Part shown: positions 25,599 through 34,962 of the stretch, piece after piece
Layout: each line of letters begins with the position of its first letter
Numbering within the stretch: the first letter of the stretch is position 1
Source of the DNA: Stenotrophomonas sp. WZN-1
GTDB taxonomy: Bacteria; Pseudomonadota; Gammaproteobacteria; Xanthomonadales; Xanthomonadaceae
Length of the DNA stretch: 64,000 nt
Assembly: GCF_002192255.1 (NCBI RefSeq)
Contig: NZ_CP021768.1
Span: 124,001 to 188,000 of the forward strand
Direction: 5' to 3'
Position numbers and translations under genes: made by a program
Notes under the pieces: generated by a model
Told to the model about the DNA's origin: nothing
The model's database searches: none
Seen by the model: only the letters and a program-made list of their open reading frames with translations

Positions 25599-26972
25599 TT
25601 AGTCTCGCGACGGCATTGCCCGAAACGCATCATCGGCGTCTGCACCTTCGTACTTCCCAAAGCGGATCAAGGCTTCACGCAGCACGTGCCCAGTCAACTG
25701 AGAAGCGACACGCCGATCGTCTGCAAATGACTTGAGACGGTCAACATGGTTGCCATGCAGCACTTGAGAGCGTCCATATTCGTAAATGCGCTTGATGAGA
25801 CCCTCCATAGTCATGCTGAGCGCCCCGGACGTAACGACACTGCCTCGTTCGGCATTGATGAAATTGCATGCCATTTGAATAATGCCTTCCTTCTTACCGA
25901 CGTACGAGAGGACATCGAGAGCCGTACCGATCTTCGCCAGCGCTACCGCATCGTCAGGCTCTCTGCATCCCTCGGCAAACCAGTTGAGTGCCGTCGCCCA
26001 TCGTGCAGACAACTTTGGATGCGTTGCAGTGCGTTCGCTCAACAGGCCGTCCACCACCTTTTCAATAGCCCTCCGATGGCTGTTGACCTCCTCTGTCACG
26101 AACGAATTTTGGCGTGGTCCCATTTTATGGCGCAGATTCATCTTGCCTGAGATTTCCAGATATCCGTCAACCTCAAACAGCGTACGACTGTCCAATGGAC
26201 TCAAACGTTCATCGTAAAGACTCTGGCGCTGGAACACCTCGATACTCTGATGCAACAGAGAAACGGCGTCGAGACAGGTCTTGCTGACGATCCTGGCCAA
26301 CTTGCGGGAGTACTCCATCTCAAAGCCGACCACGGGGACGACGATCACTGCGTCACAGGTGCCGAGCGCCTCCTCGATTTCATGCAATAAATTTGTTGTG
26401 CGACTTGCGCTCGGTCGAGGCGCACTACCAAGGAGAGCGTCCTTCCAAGTCGGATCGAGGACTTCATCGTCAATGCCGGAGTATATCTCCACCAACTTCA
26501 GCCAGCCTCGAATATCGGTGATGATAAGTGGGCCAAGTGAGAAATACTTATTCGCTACGAAACCCGTCGTCCATGCTGGAAAATAGTGCGTAACGCGTCC
26601 TGCTGCAGTTTCGATGCTCGTGTCTAAAATATTCTTCAGTACTCGCTTGCTTGCGCGCAATAACTGCTCGTCGTCGCGACTCAAAAGACCATCAGCGAAC
26701 GCATTTGCAGTCACGCGCCGCAATTGTTTGGTGAATTCTGGAAGTTCAATTCGTGTGGCCGACGGACTTCTACTTTTATGGAGCAACCTCGCCAATCTGT
26801 GCAGGCTTGCGAGCGCTGATCGAGTGAAGTGACACTGCTGACCATTGGTTGTTGTTACAAAGCTCGGGAAGTCGAACTCCTCGCTCCAATCGAAATCGAC
26901 GCTTCCGCCGTTCGCTCTCTCAAGTTCGGCTAGCAATAGCGCCAGCTCTTCATCAACGGACAATGTACTCAT
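25599..26972 (-). CDS. HEPN-domain protein, probable defence ribonuclease
   Basis: The 457-residue soluble protein has no recognised N-terminal domain. Its C-terminal third reads ALNWFAEGCREPDDAVALAKIGTALDVLSY...IYEYGRSQVLHGNHVD. RSQVLH is the RX4H motif of catalytic HEPN RNases, and the context resembles ApeA-type HEPN domains. Such proteins act in toxin-antitoxin or anti-phage systems by cutting RNA. The start codon overlaps the stop of the upstream membrane-protein gene (ATGA), so the two are translationally coupled. Confidence 0.7.
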   Translation of the reverse strand: MSTLSVDEELALLLAELERANGGSVDFDWSEEFDFPSFVTTTNGQQCHFTRSALASLHRLARLLHKSRSPSATRIELPEFTKQLRRVTANAFADGLLSRDDEQLLRASKRVLKNILDTSIETAAGRVTHYFPAWTTGFVANKYFSLGPLIITDIRGWLKLVEIYSGIDDEVLDPTWKDALLGSAPRPSASRTTNLLHEIEEALGTCDAVIVVPVVGFEMEYSRKLARIVSKTCLDAVSLLHQSIEVFQRQSLYDERLSPLDSRTLFEVDGYLEISGKMNLRHKMGPRQNSFVTEEVNSHRRAIEKVVDGLLSERTATHPKLSARWATALNWFAEGCREPDDAVALAKIGTALDVLSYVGKKEGIIQMACNFINAERGSVVTSGALSMTMEGLIKRIYEYGRSQVLHGNHVDRLKSFADDRRVASQLTGHVLREALIRFGKYEGADADDAFRAMPSRD

Positions 26973-27490
26973 TCGGGAAGCCGCGCACGGTACGGCGCGA
27001 TCTTAACGAAGCCATCTTGATTCAATCCAACAATCTTGGAAGTCAGCGCGTACTGGTTCAAATAGATCTTAACAGGACGGTCGGTCTCAGCCTTCGCCCA
27101 TTCGCGGGCGAAACCGTGGGCAACCGCATCCTTTTCCCCATCCGAACGAAATTCAAGGTGGGCATGCCGGTAGTGCAAGCCTAGGACTTCAGCGTCATCG
27201 CCCCCCCCGCACGCCAAGATCAGCTCGCGCTCGGCTCCCGTAGTGAGTGATTTGAAGTCTTCCAATGCGAGAGGTGGCAGTTCGTCAAACCACTTGACGC
27301 GACGTTGCTCGCGGCTGAGAAGCACCCTATCCGCAACTGCATCCATCACCTGTCGCAACGCGGCGATATCCCTGCCCTGCTGACTTGCCTGATCGCGCAG
27401 TTCTCGGATGACCCGCTCCCTGGACGCCACGACATAGAACAGCACCACACTAAGGAGTATAAGAACCAAGATTTCGACTAAGCCAGCCAT
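26969..27490 (-). CDS. Single-pass membrane protein with coiled coil, partner of HEPN protein
   Basis: The 173-residue protein starts MAGLVEILVLILLSVVLFYVV, one N-terminal membrane helix. A likely coiled coil follows (RERVIRELRDQASQQGRDIAALRQVMDAVADRV) and then a soluble domain (AHLEFRSDGEKDAVAHGFAREWAK). The domain is not recognised. The ATG at 27490 follows GGAGGGGAGGG directly; the upstream ATG at 27505 lies within that ribosome site. Coupling to the HEPN gene suggests a membrane-anchored sensor or regulator for it. Confidence 0.65.
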   Translation of the reverse strand: MAGLVEILVLILLSVVLFYVVASRERVIRELRDQASQQGRDIAALRQVMDAVADRVLLSREQRRVKWFDELPPLALEDFKSLTTGAERELILACGGGDDAEVLGLHYRHAHLEFRSDGEKDAVAHGFAREWAKAETDRPVKIYLNQYALTSKIVGLNQDGFVKIAPYRARLPE

Positions 27491-27593
27491 AGCCCTCCCC
27501 TCCATAGACGTGACAAGTCTAGCGGCTTAACCGGCCAACACCACACCACACTGAATTTGACAGGATGCAGTAGACAGGCCCGCCCTCACCGCG

Positions 27594-27619
27594 TGTCCGC
27601 TTCTGGCCGGAAGGGGGCA
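27594..27619. repeat. TGTCCGCTTCTGGCC palindrome, copy 3
   Basis: A degenerate inverted repeat (TGTCCGCTTC-TGGCCG-GAAGGGGGCA) lies in the gap between the OLD-like gene and the membrane-protein gene. It matches the copies at 13581 and 24623. Confidence 0.65.
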
Positions 27620-27716
27620 TTTGCCAAAGCTTAGGCTTGGGGAGCAGATATCCAATTCTGGATCTACGGACTCTTATCGGGGGTAACGAAGGCCAGTTTC
27701 CGACCCAAAGGGGCAT

Positions 27717-29543
27717 TTAAGCCAACATCTCGCCTAGCCGACGCATCCAACCACGAACTTCGCCATCGGGATCACGCTCTTCCAACATGGCTGCTGTCAT
27801 GCAAGGGAACGCATGCTGAGCCAACTTTCTCTTGGCGTTGGAGTCTTTAAGCGGACTGCCTACGCCAGCGTGGGCGACAAAAGCCTCCCCGAAGACCTTT
27901 GGAACAGCTTTGCCCGCCATGGGGTGATCAGTGACTTCAATCTCAAATCCGAACGCGAGCGCAATTGCGTCCTTGTGCAAGTAGCTCTCAATCTCATGCT
28001 TGGTTGTGACGACAGCCCATGACCCGTCCCCACGGTCATTGACCTGCTGCGCGCTTAGGGCATATGCCGGGACATCGCCGTCGTAGATGTGCACCTCCTG
28101 CTTGCCTAGGCCCCGCAGGTAGTGGTGATTGACCCAGTGCTCCAGCGTTCCACCGCCTAGGACAACAAATGCAAGTCGCTCATCGGATGAAAGATTTGGC
28201 AGGTTGGAGTCGACCTCGTGGAGCGCTTTGGAAAGGGCTTTCAAGGCTAGTACATCGGTTGGACCTTCGACGCACACTAGTACCTGGACCCGGCTGTCAG
28301 GCGTTACGCCCAATGCTTCAGCCACCTTACCGAACACGTCGACCCCCGACTCAACCTGCGGCTTCTTCGTGTCGGAGTGGCGAGAGATGTAACGAATGCT
28401 CTGCTGGGGTAGCGCCGAGGCAAATCCGGGACTGTGAGTGGTCAATATGACCTGACAGCCGGGGTCTTCTGACAACACCTTGAAGGAGTCGATGAGAATC
28501 CGTTGGTTGCTGGGGTGCTGAGCCGTCTCTGGCTCCTCGATCGCGTAGATGATGCTGCGCTTGGTGCTGGTTTTGAGCCGTCGCTCCGCTTCGGCTTTGA
28601 AGAAGCTCACCAGCACAAGCCGCCTGACGCCGCTGCCTCGCTTGTTCAACGGTATGCCATCGTCGGTGCTCAAGCCGAGCGAAAACAGTCCCTGCCACTT
28701 GGCGGCGGTGGGAGGGCTGAACTCTGGTGTAAGTTCGCTGGCAAGGTTGGGATCGATCGTGCTCAAAGCTCTGTGCGTGTTCTTCGCAATCTCTTCGGCC
28801 TTCTCGCGAACCTTTGTTTGGATTCGAGCAATGTCATCTTGGACCTCTGCAATGGCAGCAGCGACGGCTGCCTTCATCGGGCTTTGGACCTCGCTGTCCG
28901 AGTCCCGACTGCTCCGATCACTTTGGAAGAGAGCGAACATCGGCAAGTGAGGCTCAATCTGGTCCCAGATACGTTTGACGTCCTCCTTGGACTTGCCGAC
29001 CGCGATTGCGACCTCTTGAAGCTTGAGGTCGCCAGCGGCCGCCCAAAGTGCGCGGCGCATGCCAGGGTTGCCCTTCAATGCAACCGCCAAGCCAAGATCT
29101 TTCACCCTCTTCTGGAGCTCCTTCTCCTTCAATTCCAGCAGGTTGTCGTAATTGGCCGCAGTGGGGTGAAACGCAAGCACCAGCACTTCTGCGGATGGCT
29201 TCTTGCTGGTGCAGTCGTAGGTTTTACGAATTTTCAGCCGGCCGTCCAAGGTCAAAAGATACTCATCGGCCAACGTGGTATCTGCCCCCGCGTCTAACGT
29301 CAGTGTTGGCGGAAGCTCCGAGAACTCACACGTGATCGAAACGGTCTTGTCTACGCTGTGAACATGAGCATCTCCCTGCTCCATGGCCACCACGTCTGCG
29401 TTGAAGAATATTTCTAGCGCTTCCAGAATCGCTGACTTGCCGATGTCATTCCGGCCGACAAAAGTAGTCAAGTCGTCCAGTTCGACCCGGATCTCATCCC
29501 CATAGCAACGAAAGTTGGTAATGCTGATTGCTTCCAAGCGCAT
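27717..29543 (-). CDS. OLD-family ATP-dependent endonuclease (AAA ATPase + TOPRIM)
   Basis: The 608-residue protein begins MRLEAISITNFRCYGDEIRV. Walker A is VGRNDIGKSAILEAL (near residue 35); the ABC-type signature and Walker B region include RSIIYAIEEPETAQHPSNQRILIDS and VILTTHSPGFAS. The C-terminal TOPRIM domain has VLVCVEGPTDVLALKAL (Glu) and HIYDGDVPAY (DxD). OLD nucleases act in phage defence, alone or with UvrD-like helicases as in Gabija. No helicase follows here. ATG 29543 has a GGGGGAG site, so the extra 16 N-terminal codons are ignored. Confidence 0.88.
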   Translation of the reverse strand: MRLEAISITNFRCYGDEIRVELDDLTTFVGRNDIGKSAILEALEIFFNADVVAMEQGDAHVHSVDKTVSITCEFSELPPTLTLDAGADTTLADEYLLTLDGRLKIRKTYDCTSKKPSAEVLVLAFHPTAANYDNLLELKEKELQKRVKDLGLAVALKGNPGMRRALWAAAGDLKLQEVAIAVGKSKEDVKRIWDQIEPHLPMFALFQSDRSSRDSDSEVQSPMKAAVAAAIAEVQDDIARIQTKVREKAEEIAKNTHRALSTIDPNLASELTPEFSPPTAAKWQGLFSLGLSTDDGIPLNKRGSGVRRLVLVSFFKAEAERRLKTSTKRSIIYAIEEPETAQHPSNQRILIDSFKVLSEDPGCQVILTTHSPGFASALPQQSIRYISRHSDTKKPQVESGVDVFGKVAEALGVTPDSRVQVLVCVEGPTDVLALKALSKALHEVDSNLPNLSSDERLAFVVLGGGTLEHWVNHHYLRGLGKQEVHIYDGDVPAYALSAQQVNDRGDGSWAVVTTKHEIESYLHKDAIALAFGFEIEVTDHPMAGKAVPKVFGEAFVAHAGVGSPLKDSNAKRKLAQHAFPCMTAAMLEERDPDGEVRGWMRRLGEMLA

Positions 29544-29871
29544 ATCTTCGCTCCCCCTGAGCGCCTTCCATGCAGCCAAGCCAGCCGCCACTAGATAGTG
29601 CCTCGAGGCTGCGGAAGCGGCAACCGAGGCAATCTGAGGGCCTGAGCAAGGGCGCTAGCCTTCGGCACCTAAGATGGCCCGCTAGTCTTAACGCTTCATT
29701 CTCACGAATGCGTTCTTGGCTGGCCAAACAGGCGTACGCTCTCAGCTGGTTCCGCAGTTCCCTGAACTGTCGAATCTGGGAACCCACCCTGAAACTACAG
29801 TTCGGCATAGTTCGTACTCATGCGATTCGCCATAGTTGGTGCCTACAGCACTGACTTTGCCAAAGCGTCCA
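29544..29871. other. Non-coding right end of the island
   Basis: No gene is supported. A perfect inverted repeat CAGTTC-CCT-GAACTG lies at about 29754-29768. Two direct repeats, TTCGGCATAGTTCGT (29801-29815) and TTCGCCATAGTTGGT (29826-29840), are 25 bp apart. Repeated short motifs at an element end would suit transposase-binding sites, but I found no convincing inverted partner at the left edge. Confidence 0.45.
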
Positions 29872-29899
29872 CTTTCCTGACGGAAAGGGATCCGACCCC
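29872..29899. repeat. Right half of split palindromic repeat; right edge of island
   Basis: CTTTCCTGACGGAAAGGGAT followed by CCGACCCC corresponds to the second half of the repeat whose first half is at 4665-4680. Joining GGGGTCAGAGCCCTTT and CCTGACGGAAAGGG rebuilds almost exactly the intact copy at 4264-4298 (minus strand). Confidence 0.75.
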
Positions 29900-29911
29900 G
29901 GACCCGCGTTT

Positions 29912-29928
29912 TGCACTACATTGGTGCA
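29912..29928. promoter_or_regulatory. NtrC-binding site abutting ntrB start
   Basis: TGCACTACATTGGTGCA matches the NtrC consensus TGCACY-N5-GGTGCA and differs at only two inner bases from the classical enteric glnA site as I recall it. It ends on the base before the ntrB ATG. By analogy with the enteric glnL promoter it should let NtrC repress its own operon. Confidence 0.8.
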
Positions 29929-30982
29929 ATGTCCGACCCCGCACCCCCGCCGTCCCTCGATGCCCTGGGCACGCCGCTGGCCTGGGCCGGGGCCGATGGA
30001 TGCATCGCCGGCTGCAATCCGGCCTTCGCCCGCTGGCTGGGCGTCAGCGCCCGGCGCCTGCTGGGTCGGCCGCTGGTCGCTCTGGAAGTGCAGGGCGAGG
30101 CGCTGGCCCATTTCCTGGCCCGCGATGAGCGCGACAGCCTGCGCCTGAACCGGTTGGCGCTGGCGGTGCCCGGCGAGGCACCGCGCTTCGCCGAGGGCTG
30201 GATGAGCCGCCGCGACGATGGTGGCTGGCTGCTGGAGGCACATCCGGTCGATGAATTCCCCGGGCTCGACCCGACCCAGGCGCTGCCCAGCGCGCTCAGC
30301 GCGGCGCTGAAGGGGCTGGCCCACGAGCTGCGCAATCCGCTGGCCGGGCTGAAGGGCGCCGCCCAGCTGCTGGCCCGCCGCGCGGCCCAGCACGATGCCA
30401 GCGAACGCGAACTGATCGAGCTGATCGGCTCGGAGATCGAACGCCTCAACGGCCTGCTCGACCAGCTGCTGTCGCCGGCTCCGGCCGCACCACATGCCGA
30501 ACTGAACATCCATGCCGCGCTGGAGCGCGTGCTGCGCCTGGCCGAGAACGAGGCCGGCTGGGCGGTACGCCTGCAGCGCGACTACGACCCCAGCATTCCC
30601 GAATTCCACGGCGACGCCGACCGCCTTACCCAGGCGGTGTGGAACCTGGTGCGCAACGCGATCCAGGCCGGCGCCGGCAGCATCACCCTGCGCACCCGCG
30701 TGGAGCATGGCGTGCGCATCGCCGAACAGCTGCATACGCTGGCGCTGCGCCTGGAAATCGCCGACGACGGCCGTGGGGTGCCCGAGGAGCTGGCCGAACA
30801 CCTGTTCCTGCCGCTGGTCAGTGGCCGTGCCGAAGGCACTGGACTGGGCCTGGCACTGGCGCAGCAGGTCGCGCGCGAGCATCGCGGCACGCTGACCTAC
30901 CGCTCGCGTCCGGGCCATACCGTGTTCACCCTGCTGTTGCCGATCGGCAACGGCGCCGCCATGGCCGAGGAGGCCCCGCGCG

Positions 30983-30990
<8 letters not shown>
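29929..30990 (+). CDS. ntrB: Nitrogen-regulation sensor kinase NtrB
   Basis: The 353-residue cytoplasmic histidine kinase has an N-terminal PAS-like part (LAWAGADGCIAGCNPAFARWLGVSARRLLG). The H-box GLAHELRNPLAGLKGAAQLL holds the phospho-His. N-box WNLVRNAIQAGA and G-boxes IADDGRGVPEEL and GTGLGLALAQQ follow. NtrB phosphorylates NtrC under nitrogen limitation; PII proteins such as GlnK/GlnB switch it to phosphatase. The ATG at 29929 directly follows the NtrC box. The 3' end overlaps ntrC by 8 bases. Confidence 0.95.
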
Positions 30991-32431
<1,441 letters not shown>

Positions 32432-32524
32432 ACGGCCCCTGCACGCGATCCTCGCGCCCGCTTGCCGAACCGTTGATCGTTCATGGACGATGCAATGCTT
32501 AGTGTCATCTGCAAGGAGTCTTCG

Positions 32525-33094
32525 ATGCGCCTGTCCTTTGCCATCCTGCCGTTGTCCGCCGCCGTGCTGCTGTCTGCCTGTGGCAGTGCGCCGAAGAAGG
32601 CCGAGCCCACCCCGCCGCCGCCGACCGTGGTCAGCGCCGCCAAGCAGGCCGAGGCCAATCTGTCGCCGGCCTCGGCCAGCATCGTCAGTGGCCGCATCGC
32701 GCTGATGGTGGAGCCCGGTGGCATCCACATCACCGGCCTGATCGGTGGCCTGCAGCCGATGCAGCTGGCCGGCTTCCACATCCACGAGCGCGGCGACTGC
32801 AGTGCGGTGGATGCCAGCAGCGCCGGCAATCACTTCAATCCCGGTGGAGCTGCGCATGGCCGCGCCGGTACCGGCAAGCACCACCTGGGCGACATGGACA
32901 ATCTGCGTGCCGACGCCCAGGGCCGCGCCAACGTCGATATCCACCTCAAGGGCGTTACCCTTGGCGGAGGCGCCGCCACCGATATCGCCGGACGTGCACT
33001 GGTCGTGCATGCCAACGCCGACGACTATCGCAGCCAGCCCGCCGGCAATGCCGGCGTCCGCATCGCCTGTGGCGTGATCCGGGTTGTCCGCTGA
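32525..33094 (+). CDS. sodC1: Lipoprotein Cu/Zn superoxide dismutase, first copy
   Basis: The 189-residue protein has a lipobox (LSAAVLLSACGS) and a Cu/Zn-SOD domain: FHIHERGDCSAVDASSAGNHFNP with copper/zinc His residues and the disulfide Cys, HHLGDMDNLRADAQG, and ALVVHANADDYRSQPAGNAGVRIACGVI. It dismutates superoxide in the periplasm. Start 32525 follows CAAGGAG. A second sodC follows 32 bases downstream. Gene numbering is mine. Confidence 0.92.
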   Translation: MRLSFAILPLSAAVLLSACGSAPKKAEPTPPPPTVVSAAKQAEANLSPASASIVSGRIALMVEPGGIHITGLIGGLQPMQLAGFHIHERGDCSAVDASSAGNHFNPGGAAHGRAGTGKHHLGDMDNLRADAQGRANVDIHLKGVTLGGGAATDIAGRALVVHANADDYRSQPAGNAGVRIACGVIRVVR

Positions 33095-33126
33095 TCACCG
33101 CAGGCTTCATCCAGGGAGAGATTCCA

Positions 33127-33753
33127 ATGCGTCTGATCCACACTTCGTTGTTTGCGGCCATCACCGCGCTGGGCCTGGCGGCCTGCGGCCAACAGCCGGC
33201 CGCTCCGCAGACTGAAACCCCGCCGGCCGCCCCGGCCGAGGGTGCAACCACCGAACCGGCGGCAACGCCGGAACCGGCCACCGCACCGGCTGCCGATGCT
33301 TCGGCAACGGCCGAGCTGGCACCGACCCAGGGCAACGAAACCAAGGGCAGCGTCACCTTCAAGGTGGTCGATGGCAAGGTCCACGTAACCGGCCAGGTCA
33401 CGGGCCTGAAGCCGGGCAGCGAGCACGGCTTCCACATCCACGAAAAGGGCGACTGCAGCGCGCCGGACGGCATGAGCGCCGGCGGCCACTTCAACCCGGG
33501 CAAGCAGGATCACGGCAATGTGGCCACCGATCCGCACCACGGTGGCGACATGCCCAACATCAAGGCCGACGACAAGGGCGTAGCCACCATCGATGGCCCG
33601 GTGTCGAGCAACGTCAACATCGGCAAGGGTGATGACTTCGACATCATCGGCCGCGGCCTGATCGTCCACGCCGACGCGGACGACTACAAGACCCAGCCGA
33701 CCGGCAACGCCGGCGCGCGCCTGGCGTGTGCGGTGATCCAGAAGGCCCCGTAA
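33127..33753 (+). CDS. sodC2: Lipoprotein Cu/Zn superoxide dismutase, second copy
   Basis: The 208-residue protein has a lipobox (ALGLAACGQ), then a long Pro/Ala/Thr-rich tether of about 50 residues, then the SOD domain: HGFHIHEKGDCSAPDGMSAGGHFNPGKQDHG, HHGGDMPNIKAD, and LIVHADADDYKTQPTGNAGARLACAVI. All metal ligands and both Cys are present. The tether may hold the enzyme away from the membrane. It is closely linked to the first copy and followed by a strong terminator. Confidence 0.93.
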   Translation: MRLIHTSLFAAITALGLAACGQQPAAPQTETPPAAPAEGATTEPAATPEPATAPAADASATAELAPTQGNETKGSVTFKVVDGKVHVTGQVTGLKPGSEHGFHIHEKGDCSAPDGMSAGGHFNPGKQDHGNVATDPHHGGDMPNIKADDKGVATIDGPVSSNVNIGKGDDFDIIGRGLIVHADADDYKTQPTGNAGARLACAVIQKAP

Positions 33754-33774
33754 GGGCGCTTTTGCTGGAAACGG

Positions 33775-33801
33775 AAAACGCCGGCGCAAGCCGGCGTTTT
33801 T
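33775..33801 (+). terminator. Intrinsic terminator of the sodC pair
   Basis: AACGCCGGC-GCAA-GCCGGCGTT is followed by TTTTC, a strong stem with a U-run 22 bases after the second sodC stop codon. Confidence 0.9.
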
Positions 33802-33814
33802 CTTGCATCGCTTC

Positions 33815-33883
33815 CTGTAGAGCCGAGCCCATGCTCGGCTGCTCTTCGCAGGACCTGAGCCGAGCATGGGCTCGGCTCTACAG
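33815..33883. repeat. SMAG-type inverted repeat pair
   Basis: Two perfectly complementary 26-base arms (33815-33840 and 33858-33883) flank a 17-base spacer. Each arm is itself a hairpin around AGCCGAGC and its complement, with a GTAG/CTAC tag at the outer end. This is a paired REP arrangement. Confidence 0.85.
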
Positions 33884-33966
33884 AGCACTACGCAGGGCGG
33901 TCGCACCCCGGCGAAATGCAATTGCACGGTAGCGCCGGGCCATGCCCGGCGGCTGCATCCCGCAGA

Positions 33967-34854
33967 TCAGCGCGCCAGCAGCTCGCGCGCGTCCTGCCCG
34001 GCCTCGCAGTGCACGAACAACACCGGCACGCCATGTGCTTCCAGCACGGCGGCCATCTGCCGCTGGCGCATCAGGAACTGCTCGTAGATGCCCTTCAGGC
34101 GGTCGCAGTCGTTCTTGCCGTGTTCGTAGTGCGCGCACCAGCCGGCCGGGTCGAACAGCGCCATGCGTGCTTCGCCATGGGTGTAGCGCAGCAGCGGCTC
34201 GGGCGCAGCGTTGAGCCATTCGTCCTCGCCCGGGGCCATGATCGCGGTCTCGATCAGCGGCCACAGCGCGGCCAGGCCCTGGTTGTCGTACTGCATCGAC
34301 ATCATCGCGGCCAGATCGTTCACGGTGAAATAGCGCGCGTGCTCGATGCGGGCACCGAAGGTGTTCTGCGCCATCAGCGCGGTGTCGGCATGGGCCATGC
34401 CATTGGCCAGCAGCGTTTCTTCCAGCGCCTCGGCCACCGCATTGGTGGTGGCCACATCGCTGCCGGTCAGCAGGAACGGCACCACGCGCAGGCCACCGCC
34501 CACCAGGCTGGCATCGGCCTGGAACGGCAGCGGCACGTCACCGTTGGCATCGGTACCGAAGGCCAGCAGGCGCGGCCCCTGGTTACGGCCCGGCGCACGC
34601 ATCTGCAGTTCTTCCAGGCGGCGATGGATCGGCCAGCCCGGGCGCAGTACTTCGGCCGGGTCGAAATGGGCGGCGGCGAACACCAGGTCCAGCTCGGCCA
34701 CCTGCGGCACCAGCTTGGACAGGTCACGGCCGACGCGTTCGGCCAGTTCACCGGCCTGTTCAGCGCTGAGCACCGCCTGGCGGGGGATTTCGCCGCCGGC
34801 CAGTTCCAGGGCCAGCACGCCAAGGGCATTCATCGCGGGGTCGGGTTTGCTCAT
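33967..34854 (-). CDS. Conserved hypothetical protein
   Basis: The 295-residue soluble protein is not recognised. It lacks a signal peptide and membrane segments. Conserved-looking parts include LVFAAAHFDPAEVLRPGWPIHRRLEEL, GTDANGDVPLPFQADASLVGGGLRVVPFLL and EHGKNDCDRLKGIYEQFLMRQRQMAAVLEAHGVPVLFVHCEAG. Codon use is typical of the core genome. It is divergent from the thiolase gene, with about 108 bases between starts. I cannot assign a function. Confidence 0.75.
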   Translation of the reverse strand: MSKPDPAMNALGVLALELAGGEIPRQAVLSAEQAGELAERVGRDLSKLVPQVAELDLVFAAAHFDPAEVLRPGWPIHRRLEELQMRAPGRNQGPRLLAFGTDANGDVPLPFQADASLVGGGLRVVPFLLTGSDVATTNAVAEALEETLLANGMAHADTALMAQNTFGARIEHARYFTVNDLAAMMSMQYDNQGLAALWPLIETAIMAPGEDEWLNAAPEPLLRYTHGEARMALFDPAGWCAHYEHGKNDCDRLKGIYEQFLMRQRQMAAVLEAHGVPVLFVHCEAGQDARELLAR

Positions 34855-34962
34855 GGTTCCACGGTTGGCCCATCACAGGGCGGCAGCTACACTTGGCTCC
34901 ATTATGCCTGCTCCGTCGTGCAGGCCATGTTGCAGACACCCTCATCCATGCCAGGTATCTCC

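Noticed and set aside
33916..34962. Long N-terminal extension of the thiolase frame
   Set aside because: The frame runs antisense through the gene at 33967-34854 and adds about 350 residues unlike any thiolase.
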